This document shows, piece by piece, positions 1 through 8,224 of a stretch of 64,000 bases of DNA (position 1 is the first letter of the stretch; every line of letters starts with the position of its first letter). Both the position numbers and the translations under genes were made by a program. The notes beneath the pieces were generated by a model. The model saw only the letters and a list, made by a program, of their open reading frames with translations, made no database searches and had not been told where the DNA came from. Origin of the DNA: Alphaproteobacteria bacterium (GTDB taxonomy: Bacteria > Pseudomonadota > Alphaproteobacteria > Caulobacterales > Parvularculaceae); contig JAUIMC010000004.1 in NCBI GenBank assembly GCA_030433215.1, forward strand, positions 124,001 to 188,000, read 5' to 3'.

Positions 1-232
1 CGACAGCGGCGTCTCCGGGCTGCATGTCGGGATTTCCCGGCCCGACCACATAGCTGAAGGTTCCCGAAAACGCATCGCCGATTTCCGTGTCGGCCGCCGC
101 GCCGAAGAGACCATCGTCGAGGCCAAGCTCGACGATCTCGCCGGAATAAGCGAATGTGTAGAGAACGCCTGCCTGAGCCGGCGCCATAGCAAGCGCTGCG
201 AAGGCCGCAGAAAAAATAAGAATGGTCTTCAT
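1..232 (-). CDS. Exported protein of unknown function (C-terminus cut by window edge)
   Basis: Reading leftward from an ATG at 232, the protein begins with a Sec signal peptide (MKTILIFSAAFAALA, cleavage expected after APAQA) and continues with an aromatic, Gly-rich mature part (YTFAYSGEI). Three ATG codons lie in tandem at 238, 235 and 232. The one at 232 is preferred because GGGGAG then lies 6 bases upstream. The start of the mature region resembles secreted alphaproteobacterial proteins whose C-termini carry sorting signals, but that end is outside the window, so the family cannot be named. Confidence 0.6.
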   Translation of the reverse strand, partial: MKTILIFSAAFAALAMAPAQAGVLYTFAYSGEIVELGLDDGLFGAAADTEIGDAFSGTFSYVVGPGNPDMQPGDAAV

Positions 233-442
233 CATCATCTCCCCATGACAACGAAAAACTCATTATGCGCTACTGAGCGCGGCTTGTCGATGTCGGGGCC
301 GGAGGCGGCGCGTCTGGATGAAACCCTGCGCCGATCTTGCTGTTAGGCCGGAAAAATGCGCGCGCCCTAGGCGCCTGCCGAAGACAACGCCGCGCCGAAG
401 CATGAAAGGAGGCCCCTCATCGCCAATATCGTCAAAACCCTC

Positions 443-643
443 GTGCAGGATTTCGGCTGGATACATCTCTCCCTCGGTCTTCTCGGCAATGCGGCCTTTT
501 TTATCGGCAGCATCCTGTTCCTGCCGGCGCTGGAGCCCTATAAATCTCTCGGAATATGGCTGTTTATCAGCGGTTCTTTCGGGATGCTGATCGGCGCGCT
601 CGGACGGCTGCTCGTAACCCTCTACGAGAATGAGGAAAACTGA
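443..643 (+). CDS. YrhK-like small membrane protein
   Basis: A short protein of 66 residues from the GTG at 443, with two hydrophobic stretches (GLLGNAAFFIGSILFL and GIWLFISGSFGMLIGALGRL) and a short charged tail. The pattern of a tryptophan/histidine entry, a GN-x-x-F-x-x-GS-x-L-F helix and a second GSF-x-x-L-IG helix fits the YrhK domain, a family of unknown function. The GTG at 443 has no ribosome-binding site. The frame stays open upstream, and a perfect AGGAGG (407-412) lies 6 bases before an in-frame ATC at 419, which would add IANIVKTL to the N-terminus. The true start is therefore probably the non-canonical ATC at 419, or else a base has changed there. Confidence 0.6.
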   Translation: MQDFGWIHLSLGLLGNAAFFIGSILFLPALEPYKSLGIWLFISGSFGMLIGALGRLLVTLYENEEN

Positions 644-743
644 CCCGCAGGCGCCGCGAAAGATTGATGCAGATCAACCGCCCTTGCGGGCCCGGCGTTA
701 GTTTCGCTACCATCTTGAAGCGCTTTTTGAGGGAGGTCCGAGC

Positions 744-1178
744 ATGGCCAAATCCGTAAAGCCGAAAGCCGCCAAAACCAAGCCTTTACATCATACAACG
801 CCCTTCCCGCTGTTCGATCCCGGCGATTTCGCCGAGACCGGCGCGCGCAATGTCGAGTTTGCGAGCCGCGCCGCCAGCGCGTGTCTTTCCGGCGCCGCGC
901 AACTGAACTGGGAAATGATGAACTTCATGGGCCGGCGCTGGCTCAAGGACATCGCCTGCGCGCAAGGTTTCATGACCGCGAAGACCAGCAGGTCCGCTTT
1001 TCATTCGCAGGCGGAATTTGTGGAAGACGCGCTGCGCGATTACGCCGACGAAGCCTCGAAGCTTTTGCACATGGCGGCGGACATCGCCAATTCGACGCTG
1101 GAGCCTGTCGGGAAGCGCGCCGAAGAAATGCTGAACGAGCTCGACGAACACGCCGCCGAAGCGGGTGAAGCCGCCTGA
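744..1178 (+). CDS. Phasin family protein
   Basis: Protein of 144 residues. After a basic N-terminus (residues 1-18) it is almost entirely amphipathic helix rich in Ala, Glu and Met (about residues 30-135), typical of the short phasin domain that coats polyhydroxyalkanoate granules. The start is well placed behind GGGAGG. No PHA synthase or depolymerase lies nearby, so granule binding is inferred from the family alone. The C-terminus is acidic (ELDEHAAEAGEAA). The upstream 100 bases contain no obvious promoter; the next gene follows after about 40 bases and may be co-transcribed. Confidence 0.7.
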   Translation: MAKSVKPKAAKTKPLHHTTPFPLFDPGDFAETGARNVEFASRAASACLSGAAQLNWEMMNFMGRRWLKDIACAQGFMTAKTSRSAFHSQAEFVEDALRDYADEASKLLHMAADIANSTLEPVGKRAEEMLNELDEHAAEAGEAA

Positions 1179-1220
1179 CTGCGCCTCATGACCGCGAAAA
1201 AGAACGGCGGAAACTGACTC

Positions 1221-1736
1221 ATGGGCTATGTGAAACACACGCTGGCGCCGGGTGAGGAGTATCTCTACCGCGCGCATTTCAACTGGACCTATGACGTCCA
1301 GAGCTGGTTCTGGCTTGCCCTGTCGGCGGTTCCTACCGGGATGTGGCTCTATGCGCTGACGGCCGACGGACTTGGCCGGGACTTCCTGAGCCAGAGCTTC
1401 GGCTATCTCTCCGGCGCGGCGCTGGCGGTCGGCGCGCTCTTGTGCCTGTCGCGCTTCGTGCGCAAATGGACGACGGTGATCGCCGTCACCTCGGTGCGGC
1501 TGATCCTGAAGACCGGCATGATCGCGCGGTCGAGCCACGAAGTCATGCTGGATGAGATTGAGGAAGTGCTGGTGGATCAGAGCTTTCTCGGCCGCATTTT
1601 GGGCTATGGCGTCCTCAAGGTGCGCGGCACAGGCGACGCCGTCGTCGAGTTTCCGATCGTCGGCCAGCCCATGAAAGTCCGTAAGGAGATCGAAACCGCC
1701 ATCGTCCGGGCCCGCGGCGGGGCGCGCCCCGCCTGA
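1221..1736 (+). CDS. PH-domain (bPH2, YdbS-like) membrane protein
   Basis: A 171-residue protein with an N-terminal short soluble stretch containing the characteristic LAPGE-EYLYRAHFNW entry, two hydrophobic segments (about residues 34-52 and 66-82), and a C-terminal bacterial pleckstrin-like region with VTSVRLILKTGMI, followed by LDEIEEV and LGRILGYGVLKVRGTG. This order matches the YdbS/DUF304 family of membrane-anchored PH proteins. Their molecular role is not established, so none is assigned. The gene follows the phasin by 42 bases on the same strand. Confidence 0.75.
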   Translation: MGYVKHTLAPGEEYLYRAHFNWTYDVQSWFWLALSAVPTGMWLYALTADGLGRDFLSQSFGYLSGAALAVGALLCLSRFVRKWTTVIAVTSVRLILKTGMIARSSHEVMLDEIEEVLVDQSFLGRILGYGVLKVRGTGDAVVEFPIVGQPMKVRKEIETAIVRARGGARPA

Positions 1737-1815
1737 ACCGCTTCCCGCCGATTTGCCGGAAACGCTGAAGCGCGATATATTTTGCGGTGCAATAGGGATT
1801 CGGGAAGGGGCTTGC

Positions 1816-2664
1816 ATGGGGCGACTGGCGGAACACTCCCTGGGAGCCGCCGCAGCGGCGGCGCTTTTTCTCGGGGCGTGCGCCGGCGAACAGGACGCCG
1901 ATCCGCCCCCGCCATCGCTCGATCTCGACCGCTACCGGATTGTCGATCTCACCCACGCCTTCGGTCCGGATACGGTTTATTGGCCTACGGACAAAAATGG
2001 CTTCTCCAAAACCGCCGCTTTCGAAGGCGAGCGCGAAGACGGCTGGTACGCCGCCTTCACTATCGCCACGGCAGAACATGGCGGCACCCATCTCGACGCG
2101 CCTTATCATTTCGACAAGGGCGGCGATGACGCGGCGTCCGTGCCGCTGTCGCGCCTGATCGCGCCGGCGGTCGTCATGGACGTCACGGAAAAAACCGCAA
2201 CGGATCGGCTCTACCGCATCACGCCAGGCGACATTCTCGCCTTCGAAGCCGCCCATGGACGCATCGCGCCAGGAACCATCGTACTGGCGCGCACCGGCTG
2301 GTCGCGATACTGGCCGGACGCGGCCCGCTATCTCGGCGGAACTGACCCGGCCGCGCTCGCCTTTCCGAGTTTCGGCGCCGACGCCGCGCGCTTCCTGATC
2401 GAGGAGCGCGGCGCGGCGGCGATCGGCATCGACACGGCGTCCACCGATTACGGTCCGTCTACGGACTTTCCGGCGCACCGCGTCATGGGTGCGGCGAACA
2501 CGCCCGGCTTTGAAAATCTCGCCAATCTCGACCAGCTGCCGCCTGTCGGCGCTTATGTCATGGCGCTGCCCATGAAGATCGAGGGCGGCTCGGGCGGGCC
2601 TTTGCGCGCCGTCGCGCTCGTGCCGAAAACCGACCAGGCGCCCGTCAGCATTCGACCACATTGA
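1816..2664 (+). CDS. Cyclase family (kynurenine formamidase-like) lipoprotein
   Basis: Protein of 282 residues. The start at 1816 follows GGGAAGGGG and gives a lipoprotein signal ending LFLGAC (Cys at about residue 22). The mature part has the cyclase-family opening IVDLTHAFG and the metal-binding HGGTHLDAPYHF block, followed by later TGWSRYW and GIDTASTDYG blocks, as in metal-dependent formamidase/cyclase hydrolases. The substrate cannot be read from the sequence. Most family members are cytosolic, so the lipobox is unusual and suggests periplasmic action. The 3' end overlaps the convergent serine dehydratase gene by 20 bases. Confidence 0.8.
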   Translation: MGRLAEHSLGAAAAAALFLGACAGEQDADPPPPSLDLDRYRIVDLTHAFGPDTVYWPTDKNGFSKTAAFEGEREDGWYAAFTIATAEHGGTHLDAPYHFDKGGDDAASVPLSRLIAPAVVMDVTEKTATDRLYRITPGDILAFEAAHGRIAPGTIVLARTGWSRYWPDAARYLGGTDPAALAFPSFGADAARFLIEERGAAAIGIDTASTDYGPSTDFPAHRVMGAANTPGFENLANLDQLPPVGAYVMALPMKIEGGSGGPLRAVALVPKTDQAPVSIRPH

Positions 2665-4021
2665 CTGCGAGACCGCCTTCGCTCGTCTCTTTATATTTAT
2701 TCGACATGTCGATGCCGGTCTGGCGCATGGTTTCGATCACCTGATCGAGCGAGACCTTGTGCTCCTCGGAAGCGCGCAGCGCGAGACGCGCCGCATTCAC
2801 CGCCTTCACCGCGCCGATGGCGTTGCGCTCAATGCACGGGATCTGAACGAGCCCGCCCACGGGGTCGCAGGTGAGACCGAGATTGTGCTCCATGCCGATT
2901 TCCGCGGCGTGCTCCACTTGTTCCGGCGTTCCGCCCCAGACCGCGGCGAGCCCGCCCGCCGCCATGGAGCAGGCGACGCCCACCTCGCCCTGGCAGCCCA
3001 TCTCGGCGCCGGAGATCGAGGCGCGCTGCTTGTAGAGCATGCCGATCCCCGCCGCCGTCAGGAGAAACACCCGGATCTGCTTCAGGTTTTCGCCCTCGAC
3101 GCAGCAATAATGTTTGAGCACCGAAGGGATAATGCCCGCCGCGCCATTGGTCGGCGCCGTGACGACGCGCCCGCCCGCGGCATTCTCCTCATTCACCGCC
3201 ATGGCGTAAAGATTGAGCCAGTCGAAAAGCTGTTCGCGTTCATTGGCGAGCGGCGTTTCGGTCAGCTTGGCATAGAGCGAGGGCGCCCGACGCTTCACCT
3301 TGAGACCGCCCGGCAATTCGCCGCGCGTTTTCAGCCCGCGCTCGATGCAGTCGCGCATGGCGGCCCAGATGCGGTCGAGCATGATTTCCGTTTCGGCGCG
3401 CGGCCGGCGGTCGTCCTCATTCTCGAGAATGACGTCATGCACCGCGAGACCGGTCGCGGCGCAGACCGCCATCAGTTCCGCCGCGCTGGCGAAAGGATGC
3501 GGCCCCTGCCGCGCCCCGGCGATAAGGTCGTCCTCGGCGGGCGCCGCCAGTTGTTTTTCGCTGGCGATAAATCCGCCGCCCACGGAATAATAAACCTGCG
3601 CGAAAATCTCCGCGCCTTGCGCATCGAGCAAAACGAGGCGCATTTCATTGGGATGCAGCGACGGGACGATATCGCCGCGAAGCTCGAGATCGCGCGCCAT
3701 GTCGAACGGAACTTCGCCGCCGCCATGAAGCGCCAGCCGGCCTTCGTTTTTCACCCGCGCGAACGCGCTTTCCGCCTCGTCAGGATCGACCGTTTCAGGA
3801 TCGAAGCCCAACAGCCCGAGAATGGCCGCCTTGTCGGTGCCGTGGCCAACGCCGGTGAGCGCCAGCGAGCCGTGGAGATCGACCCGGACCCGCGCGGCCG
3901 CCGAAAGCGCTCCGGCCGCGCCCGCCTCCTCGAGAAACCGCACGGCAATGCGCATGGGCCCCACCGTATGGGACGAGGACGGTCCGATCCCGATCTTGAA
4001 AATGTCGAAAACCGAAAGCAT
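2645..4021 (-). CDS. sdaA: L-serine ammonia-lyase (L-serine dehydratase)
   Basis: Single-chain [4Fe-4S] L-serine dehydratase of 458 residues, the usual length for the fused alpha/beta form, converting L-serine to pyruvate and ammonia in the cytosol. It starts with the diagnostic [16 protein letters not shown] block (beta domain, about residues 1-150). The alpha domain follows, with [26 protein letters not shown] and [17 protein letters not shown] supplying the cluster cysteines. Six bases separate its start from the stop of the upstream CinA-like gene, so the two are probably one leftward operon. Confidence 0.95.
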   Translation of the reverse strand: MLSVFDIFKIGIGPSSSHTVGPMRIAVRFLEEAGAAGALSAAARVRVDLHGSLALTGVGHGTDKAAILGLLGFDPETVDPDEAESAFARVKNEGRLALHGGGEVPFDMARDLELRGDIVPSLHPNEMRLVLLDAQGAEIFAQVYYSVGGGFIASEKQLAAPAEDDLIAGARQGPHPFASAAELMAVCAATGLAVHDVILENEDDRRPRAETEIMLDRIWAAMRDCIERGLKTRGELPGGLKVKRRAPSLYAKLTETPLANEREQLFDWLNLYAMAVNEENAAGGRVVTAPTNGAAGIIPSVLKHYCCVEGENLKQIRVFLLTAAGIGMLYKQRASISGAEMGCQGEVGVACSMAAGGLAAVWGGTPEQVEHAAEIGMEHNLGLTCDPVGGLVQIPCIERNAIGAVKAVNAARLALRASEEHKVSLDQVIETMRQTGIDMSNKYKETSEGGLAVNVVEC

Positions 4022-4027
4022 GGCGCG

Positions 4028-4786
4028 CTATTTCTTCTTCCGGTCTTCCATCTCCGGCTCGAAGCCGAGCGCGCGCATGGCCGCCGCGACCGCGTTGATC
4101 GCCTTTTCGGCGGTGTCGCGGTCGGCGGAACGCGCCACGACCGTGACGCCTTTTTCGTCGCCTTCGATGGGATAGCTGCCGAGGCTGACATCCTTCAGCG
4201 CCGATTGAATATCGCGCAACTGATCGGCGAGCGCCGATTCCGGCAGATCGCGCGCCGTCGCCGCCAGAGAATGGAGCAGCGCCCCGTGCTCGACCTGGCC
4301 TTCGACGGCGTTCAGCATCGCCTGAAAGATATTCGGCACGCCCGCCATGATGAAAACATTGCCGACCTTGACGCCCGGCGCGCCCGAAACGGGATTCTCG
4401 ATCAGCTCCGCGCCTTCCGGCGTGCGCGCCATGCGCAGACGCGCCGGCGTCACCTCATCGCCCTTGGCCCGGTAATAGGCGCGCACCATGGCCGCAGCCT
4501 GCGGGTGTTCGATGACGGGGCGCCCGAGCGCGGCGGCGATGGCGTCCACCGTGATGTCGTCATGGGTGGGGCCGATGCCGCCCGAGGTGAAGACATAATC
4601 ATAGCGTTCGCGCAGGGCGTTCACCGCCTCGCCGATCATATCCGCATCGTCGGGCACGACCCGCGCTTCTCTCAACGAAACGCCCCGCGCGGTCAGCCAG
4701 CCGGCGAGATAATGCATATTAGCGTCGCGCGTGCGCCCGGAAAGGATTTCATCGCCGATCGCCAGGATCGCCGCGGTCTTCTGCAT
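4028..4786 (-). CDS. CinA N-terminal (MoaB/MogA-like) domain protein
   Basis: A 252-residue protein with the molybdopterin-binding fold: AAILAIGDEILSGRT at the N-terminus and the conserved TSGGIGPTHDDIT loop at about residues 67-79, then the CinA-specific region. In CinA the N-terminal half is linked to ADP-ribose or NAD-derived pyrophosphatase activity, while the C-terminal half is nicotinamide-nucleotide amidohydrolase. Here the two halves are separate genes, the partner being at 44161-44658. It appears to lead an operon with sdaA. The annotation name is competence/damage-inducible protein A N-terminal; the exact substrate is not proven. Confidence 0.85.
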   Translation of the reverse strand: MQKTAAILAIGDEILSGRTRDANMHYLAGWLTARGVSLREARVVPDDADMIGEAVNALRERYDYVFTSGGIGPTHDDITVDAIAAALGRPVIEHPQAAAMVRAYYRAKGDEVTPARLRMARTPEGAELIENPVSGAPGVKVGNVFIMAGVPNIFQAMLNAVEGQVEHGALLHSLAATARDLPESALADQLRDIQSALKDVSLGSYPIEGDEKGVTVVARSADRDTAEKAINAVAAAMRALGFEPEMEDRKKK

Positions 4787-4939
4787 GGCTTGTCCTCTTG
4801 GTTTTCAACGGTCTTAGCCGGTTTTCCCGGCGCCGCCAATTGAAAAGAATGGGCGCCTTTCCCTTGAAATTCATCCGTATGCTTCCTTTATGGAAAGATG
4901 CGGCAAGGGGTCGAAAACGAAAACAGTAAGGAGTATCTC

Positions 4940-5209
4940 ATGAAAACCGTCACCGCCCATCAAGCCGCCCGCAATTTCGGCGCCCTGATCGACGACGCGC
5001 GCGCCGCGCCCGTCACCATCACCCGTCACAACCGCCCGGTCGCGGTCGTCCTCTCCCCGTCCGGCTATCGCGACTTCGCGCGGCTGAAACAGGAGACGCT
5101 CCTGGCCGAAATTCATGAGGCGCTCGCCGACATCGAAAACGCCCCCGCCCATGACGACAAGGCAGTGCGCGTGCTCGCCCGGCTGATGGCCCGCGCAAGG
5201 CGCGGCTGA
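4940..5209 (+). CDS. Phd/YefM-type antitoxin without an adjacent toxin
   Basis: An 89-residue protein beginning MKTVTAHQAARNFGALID, followed by PVTITRHNRPVAVVLSPSGY, the signature of the Phd/YefM DNA-binding and dimerisation domain (residues 1-55). The C-terminal half (LLAEIHEALADIENAP onward) is helical and would be the toxin-binding tail. The start is set by TAAGGAG, 6 bases before the ATG at 4940. No Doc-, RelE- or PIN-like frame follows; the next 570 bases hold only repeats. It could be a solitary antitoxin, a remnant, or a stand-alone repressor. Confidence 0.8.
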   Translation: MKTVTAHQAARNFGALIDDARAAPVTITRHNRPVAVVLSPSGYRDFARLKQETLLAEIHEALADIENAPAHDDKAVRVLARLMARARRG

Positions 5210-5390
5210 ACCGCCGGCGCCTTTTGCGTCAAACAAATTCCTGACCTCGTTCAAATGGCGTCTTTCCTGGCTTTCAGCCAAGTTTGGCGCCATTTGCGAC
5301 AATTGTTCCACAGCATGTTTCACGGCGACGGCTTGCTCCTTACTTTGTCATCCCGTGCGCGCTGCGCGTTTTCATCAAGCTGCCTTGAAT

Positions 5391-5463
5391 GTGTCATGCC
5401 CGGGCTCGTCCCGGGCATCCAGAAATGTTGACTGGATCGCCGGGACAAGCCCGGCGATGACAC
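5391..5463. repeat. Palindromic intergenic repeat, type A
   Basis: Two arms of 32 bases, 5391-5422 and 5432-5463, are near-perfect reverse complements around a 9-base loop. Each arm has internal symmetry, with GTGTCAT at the outer ends, CCGGGCTCGTCCCGGG in the left arm and its counterpart GCCGGGACAAGCCCGGC in the right arm. The form is that of the short dispersed palindromes common between genes in alphaproteobacteria. No coding role is evident. Confidence 0.75.
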
Positions 5464-5602
5464 AGCCTATGCGGACAACATCATAAGCCGGTTTCGAAAC
5501 CCGTGGATAACTACGCACCGAATGCGGGATTCCGCCAAGAATTCATGGAAAGTGATGACGCCGCCAGAGTGCGGTCAACTTATGGGTGTGGCGTCTAAGG
5601 CC

Positions 5603-5735
5603 CGGCCTCTTCCTCCCCCGTTTACGGGGGAGGTGTCCGCGAAGCGGGCGGAGGGGGTGTTTAAAAGCTCTGGCCTTACCCCCATCCCCCGCTTCGCGGG
5701 GACTTCCCCCGCAGGCGGGGGAAGAAAGAAGGCCG
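5603..5735. repeat. Palindromic intergenic repeat, type B
   Basis: An inverted repeat of about 130 bases. The left part (CTTCCTCCCCCGTTTACGGG at 5609-5628, running on through GCGAAGCGGGCGGAGGGGG) mirrors the right part (CCCCCATCCCCCGCTTCGCG at 5679-5698, running on through CCCCCGCAGGCGGGGGAAG). Outer flanks CGGCCTCTT and AAGAAGGCCG also pair. It is GC-rich, non-coding and ends shortly before sfsA. It resembles dispersed repeats often mistranslated as Pro/Gly/Arg-rich N-terminal extensions, so the sfsA start was placed after it. Confidence 0.7.
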
Positions 5736-5783
5736 CCTCTCCAAACCTTGCCCTTCCTTGCTTCCCCGGCTAACCCATGCCGC

Positions 5784-6500
5784 ATGCGCCTTCCTTCGCC
5801 GCTCGTCGCCGGCCTTCTTGTCAAACGCTATAAACGCTTTCTCGCCGATGTCCTTCTGGATGACGGGCGCGAGGTCACGGCCCATTGCGCCAATCCGGGC
5901 TCCATGCTCGGCGTCGCCGTGGAAGGCGCGAAAGTCTGGCTGTGGGAGCATGGCGACAAGAAACGCAAACTCGCCTTCTCCTGGGAGCTTGTGGAAGTCG
6001 GCGGCGTCCTGATCCCCGTCAACACGACGAACCCCAACCGCATCGTGCCCGAAGCGCTCGACAAGGGCGTCATTCCCGAACTTTCCGGCTATGGCGAGGT
6101 CGCGCGCGAGGTGAAATACGGCGAGGGCAGCCGCATCGACCTCCTCCTTTCCGGGGGGCGGCGTAAAAAGCCCTGCTATGTGGAGATCAAGAATGTCCAC
6201 CTGTCGCGCAGCCCCCGCCTCGCGGAATTTCCCGACAGCGTCACCAAGCGCGGGACCAAGCACCTGGAAGAGCTGGAGCGCCTCGCCGCCGCGAAGGAAG
6301 CCCGGTCCGTGATGCTGTTCGTGGTCCAGCGCACAGACTGCGCCCGCTTCGCGCCCGCCGCCGATCTCGACCCGGCCTATGCCAAGGCCTTGAAATCGGC
6401 GGCTTCCGCAGGGGTTGAACTCCTGTGTTATGATTGCGAAGTGACCACGTCAGAGGTAGTGCTGCGCAAGGCGCTTGAGATCGATCTGGAGCTGACATGA
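5784..6500 (+). CDS. sfsA: DNA/RNA nuclease SfsA family protein
   Basis: A 238-residue protein, standard length for SfsA. It opens with RLPSPLVAGLLVKRYKRFLA, continues with VTAHCANPGSMLG and, near the middle, the acidic/basic block GSRIDLLL followed by CYVEIKNVHL. This D...E-x-K arrangement is the nuclease-like catalytic core expected for the family. Its name derives from sugar fermentation stimulation, but nuclease activity is the better supported role. The start at 5784 is chosen because the upstream in-frame sequence is the type B repeat. The stop overlaps the start of map by ATGA, so the two are translationally coupled. Confidence 0.9.
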   Translation: MRLPSPLVAGLLVKRYKRFLADVLLDDGREVTAHCANPGSMLGVAVEGAKVWLWEHGDKKRKLAFSWELVEVGGVLIPVNTTNPNRIVPEALDKGVIPELSGYGEVAREVKYGEGSRIDLLLSGGRRKKPCYVEIKNVHLSRSPRLAEFPDSVTKRGTKHLEELERLAAAKEARSVMLFVVQRTDCARFAPAADLDPAYAKALKSAASAGVELLCYDCEVTTSEVVLRKALEIDLELT

Positions 6501-7345
6501 CCGACACCACGCTCGATGGCGACGAAACGGAAACCCGCACCGGCGCCATCAAGATTCACGGGCCTGAAGCCTTCGAAGGCATGCGCAAGGCCGGGCGCCT
6601 CGCCGCCGAAAGCCTCGACATGATCGCTGGCGAAGTGAAGCCCGGCGTCACCACCGGCGCGCTCGACGACATGATCCGCGAATTCGTGCTCGATCACGGC
6701 GCCCTGTCCGCGACCATCGGCTATCGCGGCTACCGCCACGCAAGCTGCATCTCGCTGAACCATGTCATTTGTCACGGCATTCCCGGCGACAAGCTGTTGA
6801 AGGCCGGCGACATCATGAATATCGACGTCACCGTCATCGTCGATGGCTGGCACGGCGACACGAGCCGCATGTATTACGCGGGCGAACCGAAAGTGAAGGC
6901 GCGCCGCCTTGTCGATACGACCTATGACTCGCTGATGGCGGGGATCGCGGCGGTGAAGCCCGGCGCAACGCTGCGCGATATTGGCCGCGCCATCCAGACC
7001 CTTGCCGAGGGCCAGGGCTTTTCCGTGGTGCGCGATTTCTGCGGCCACGGGCTCGGCCGCGTCTTCCACGACGCGCCCAATGTCGTTCATTATGCGGAAT
7101 ATAAAGACCGCTGGGGCGGCGTGCACCAGGCGCCGGACACGGAGCTGAAACCCGGCATGTTCTTCACCATCGAACCGATGATTAATGAAGGCAAGCCGGA
7201 CGTGAAGCTGTTGAAGGACAACTGGACCGCCGTCTCGCGCGACAAGTCCCTCTCCGCCCAGTTCGAGCATTCGATTGGCGTGACGGAAGACGGCGCCGAG
7301 ATCTTCACCAAATCGCCGAAAGGCCTCGACAAGCCGCCTTATTGA
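6497..7345 (+). CDS. map: Type I methionine aminopeptidase
   Basis: A 282-residue cytosolic metallo-enzyme that removes the initiator methionine from nascent proteins. The five metal ligands of the pita-bread fold are visible: the aspartates around VNIDVTVIVDGWHGD, the histidine in FCGHGLGRVFHD, and the glutamates in FTIEPMINEG and QFEHSIGVTEDG. CISLNHVICHG carries the substrate-side histidine. It is slightly longer at the N-terminus than the 264-residue E. coli enzyme. Coupled to sfsA by a 4-base overlap. Confidence 0.96.
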   Translation: MTDTTLDGDETETRTGAIKIHGPEAFEGMRKAGRLAAESLDMIAGEVKPGVTTGALDDMIREFVLDHGALSATIGYRGYRHASCISLNHVICHGIPGDKLLKAGDIMNIDVTVIVDGWHGDTSRMYYAGEPKVKARRLVDTTYDSLMAGIAAVKPGATLRDIGRAIQTLAEGQGFSVVRDFCGHGLGRVFHDAPNVVHYAEYKDRWGGVHQAPDTELKPGMFFTIEPMINEGKPDVKLLKDNWTAVSRDKSLSAQFEHSIGVTEDGAEIFTKSPKGLDKPPY

Positions 7346-7365
7346 TTTCTTGTTGCGTTCTCTGG

Positions 7366-7508
7366 CCGCTCATTCCCGCGAAAGCGGGAATCCAATAAAG
7401 TCGGCATGCTCAAAGCAAATCGCGCAGGAAACATGACTGAAACAAGCATGCTTGCCCTTCCTGTAAAATTCCGGGATTCTGGATCCCCGCTTTCGCGGGG
7501 ATGAGCGG
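7366..7508. repeat. Palindromic intergenic repeat, type C
   Basis: Arms at 7366-7394 and 7480-7508 are close reverse complements: CCGCTCATTCCCGCGAAAGC in the left arm, and GCTTTCGCGGGGATGAGCGG closing the right arm. The 85 bases between them contain a smaller inverted pair (GCATGCTC at 7404 and AAGCATGCTT at 7444). Non-coding, between map and radC. It belongs to the general class of dispersed alphaproteobacterial palindromes and could fold into one long stem when transcribed. Confidence 0.7.
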
Positions 7509-7522
7509 ACGGGGATAGCAAC

Positions 7523-8224
7523 GTGAAACCAAACGCCCTTCAGAAAGGAACGCAGAACCACGCCGCGGGGCATCGCGAGCGGCTGCGCGCGCGCTTTAAA
7601 AAAGCCGGCGTCGACGGGGTGCAGGACTATGAACTGCTGGAGCTCATTTTATTCCGCGCCATTCCCCGCCGGGACGTGAAGCCCCTTGCGAAAGACCTGA
7701 TCGCGGCTTTCGGCGGTTTCCCGCAGGTGCTGGCCGCGCCGGTTGAACGCCTCGTGGAAATCAAGGGCGTCTCTGAAAACGTCGCCCAGGAGCTGAAGAT
7801 CATCCACGCCTCGGCGATCAAGCTGTCGCAGGCGCGGGTGTTGAAGCGCCCGGTGATTTCCTCCTGGGACGCGCTCCTCTCCTATTGCCGCGCGGCGATG
7901 GCCGACGAAAAGACCGAACTCTTCCGCATTCTCTTTCTCGACAAGAAGAACATCCTCATCGCCGACGAGGTGCAGCAGCGCGGCACGGTGGACCATACGC
8001 CGGTCTATCCCCGCGAAGTCGTCAAGCGCGCCCTCGAACTCGGCGCCTCGGCGATCATTCTCGTCCACAATCACCCGTCGGGCGACCCGACGCCCTCAAA
8101 GGCGGATGTGGACATGACGAACCAGATCGTCAAAGCAGCCGCGGCGCTCAATATCCGCGTGCACGATCACCTTGTCATCGGCCACAAACGCCATGCAAGC
8201 TTCAAGACTTTGGGATTGCTCTAA
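7523..8224 (+). CDS. radC: RadC family (JAB domain) protein
   Basis: A 233-residue protein starting with GTG at 7523. Residues about 15-95 carry the RadC N-terminal helix-hairpin-helix-like region ([20 protein letters not shown]). The C-terminal JAB/MPN domain holds the metal motif [18 protein letters not shown] with H-x-H and the downstream Ser and Asp. Although long named a DNA-repair protein, the function of RadC remains unsettled; the fold suggests metal-dependent hydrolysis. The stop is directly followed by the next start (TAAATG), indicating coupling with the sugar kinase. Confidence 0.92.
   Translation: MKPNALQKGTQNHAAGHRERLRARFKKAGVDGVQDYELLELILFRAIPRRDVKPLAKDLIAAFGGFPQVLAAPVERLVEIKGVSENVAQELKIIHASAIKLSQARVLKRPVISSWDALLSYCRAAMADEKTELFRILFLDKKNILIADEVQQRGTVDHTPVYPREVVKRALELGASAIILVHNHPSGDPTPSKADVDMTNQIVKAAAALNIRVHDHLVIGHKRHASFKTLGLL

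Larger units (their letters stand above)
5210..5783. other. Long intergenic spacer with hairpins and repeats, no gene seen
   Basis: This gap between the antitoxin and sfsA has no frame with convincing protein character on either strand. It contains an imperfect hairpin at 5253-5295 (AAATGGCG paired with CGCCATTT plus a partly paired inner stem), an imperfect inverted repeat at 5391-5463 and a second, larger inverted-repeat element at 5603-5735. The spacing suggests an insertion-prone, repeat-collecting site between two operons. Confidence 0.6.

Noticed and set aside
263-590. Small frames around the YrhK-like gene start on either strand
   Set aside because: They overlap the hydrophobic two-helix protein, have Arg/Ser/Pro-rich content and no family signature.
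2759-4843. Long plus-strand open frame opposite sdaA and the CinA half
   Set aside because: It is a compositional shadow; both minus-strand genes have complete catalytic motifs.
5210-5783. A toxin gene for the Phd-like antitoxin
   Set aside because: No frame of suitable size with a toxin-like sequence or ribosome-binding site follows; the region is made of palindromic repeats.
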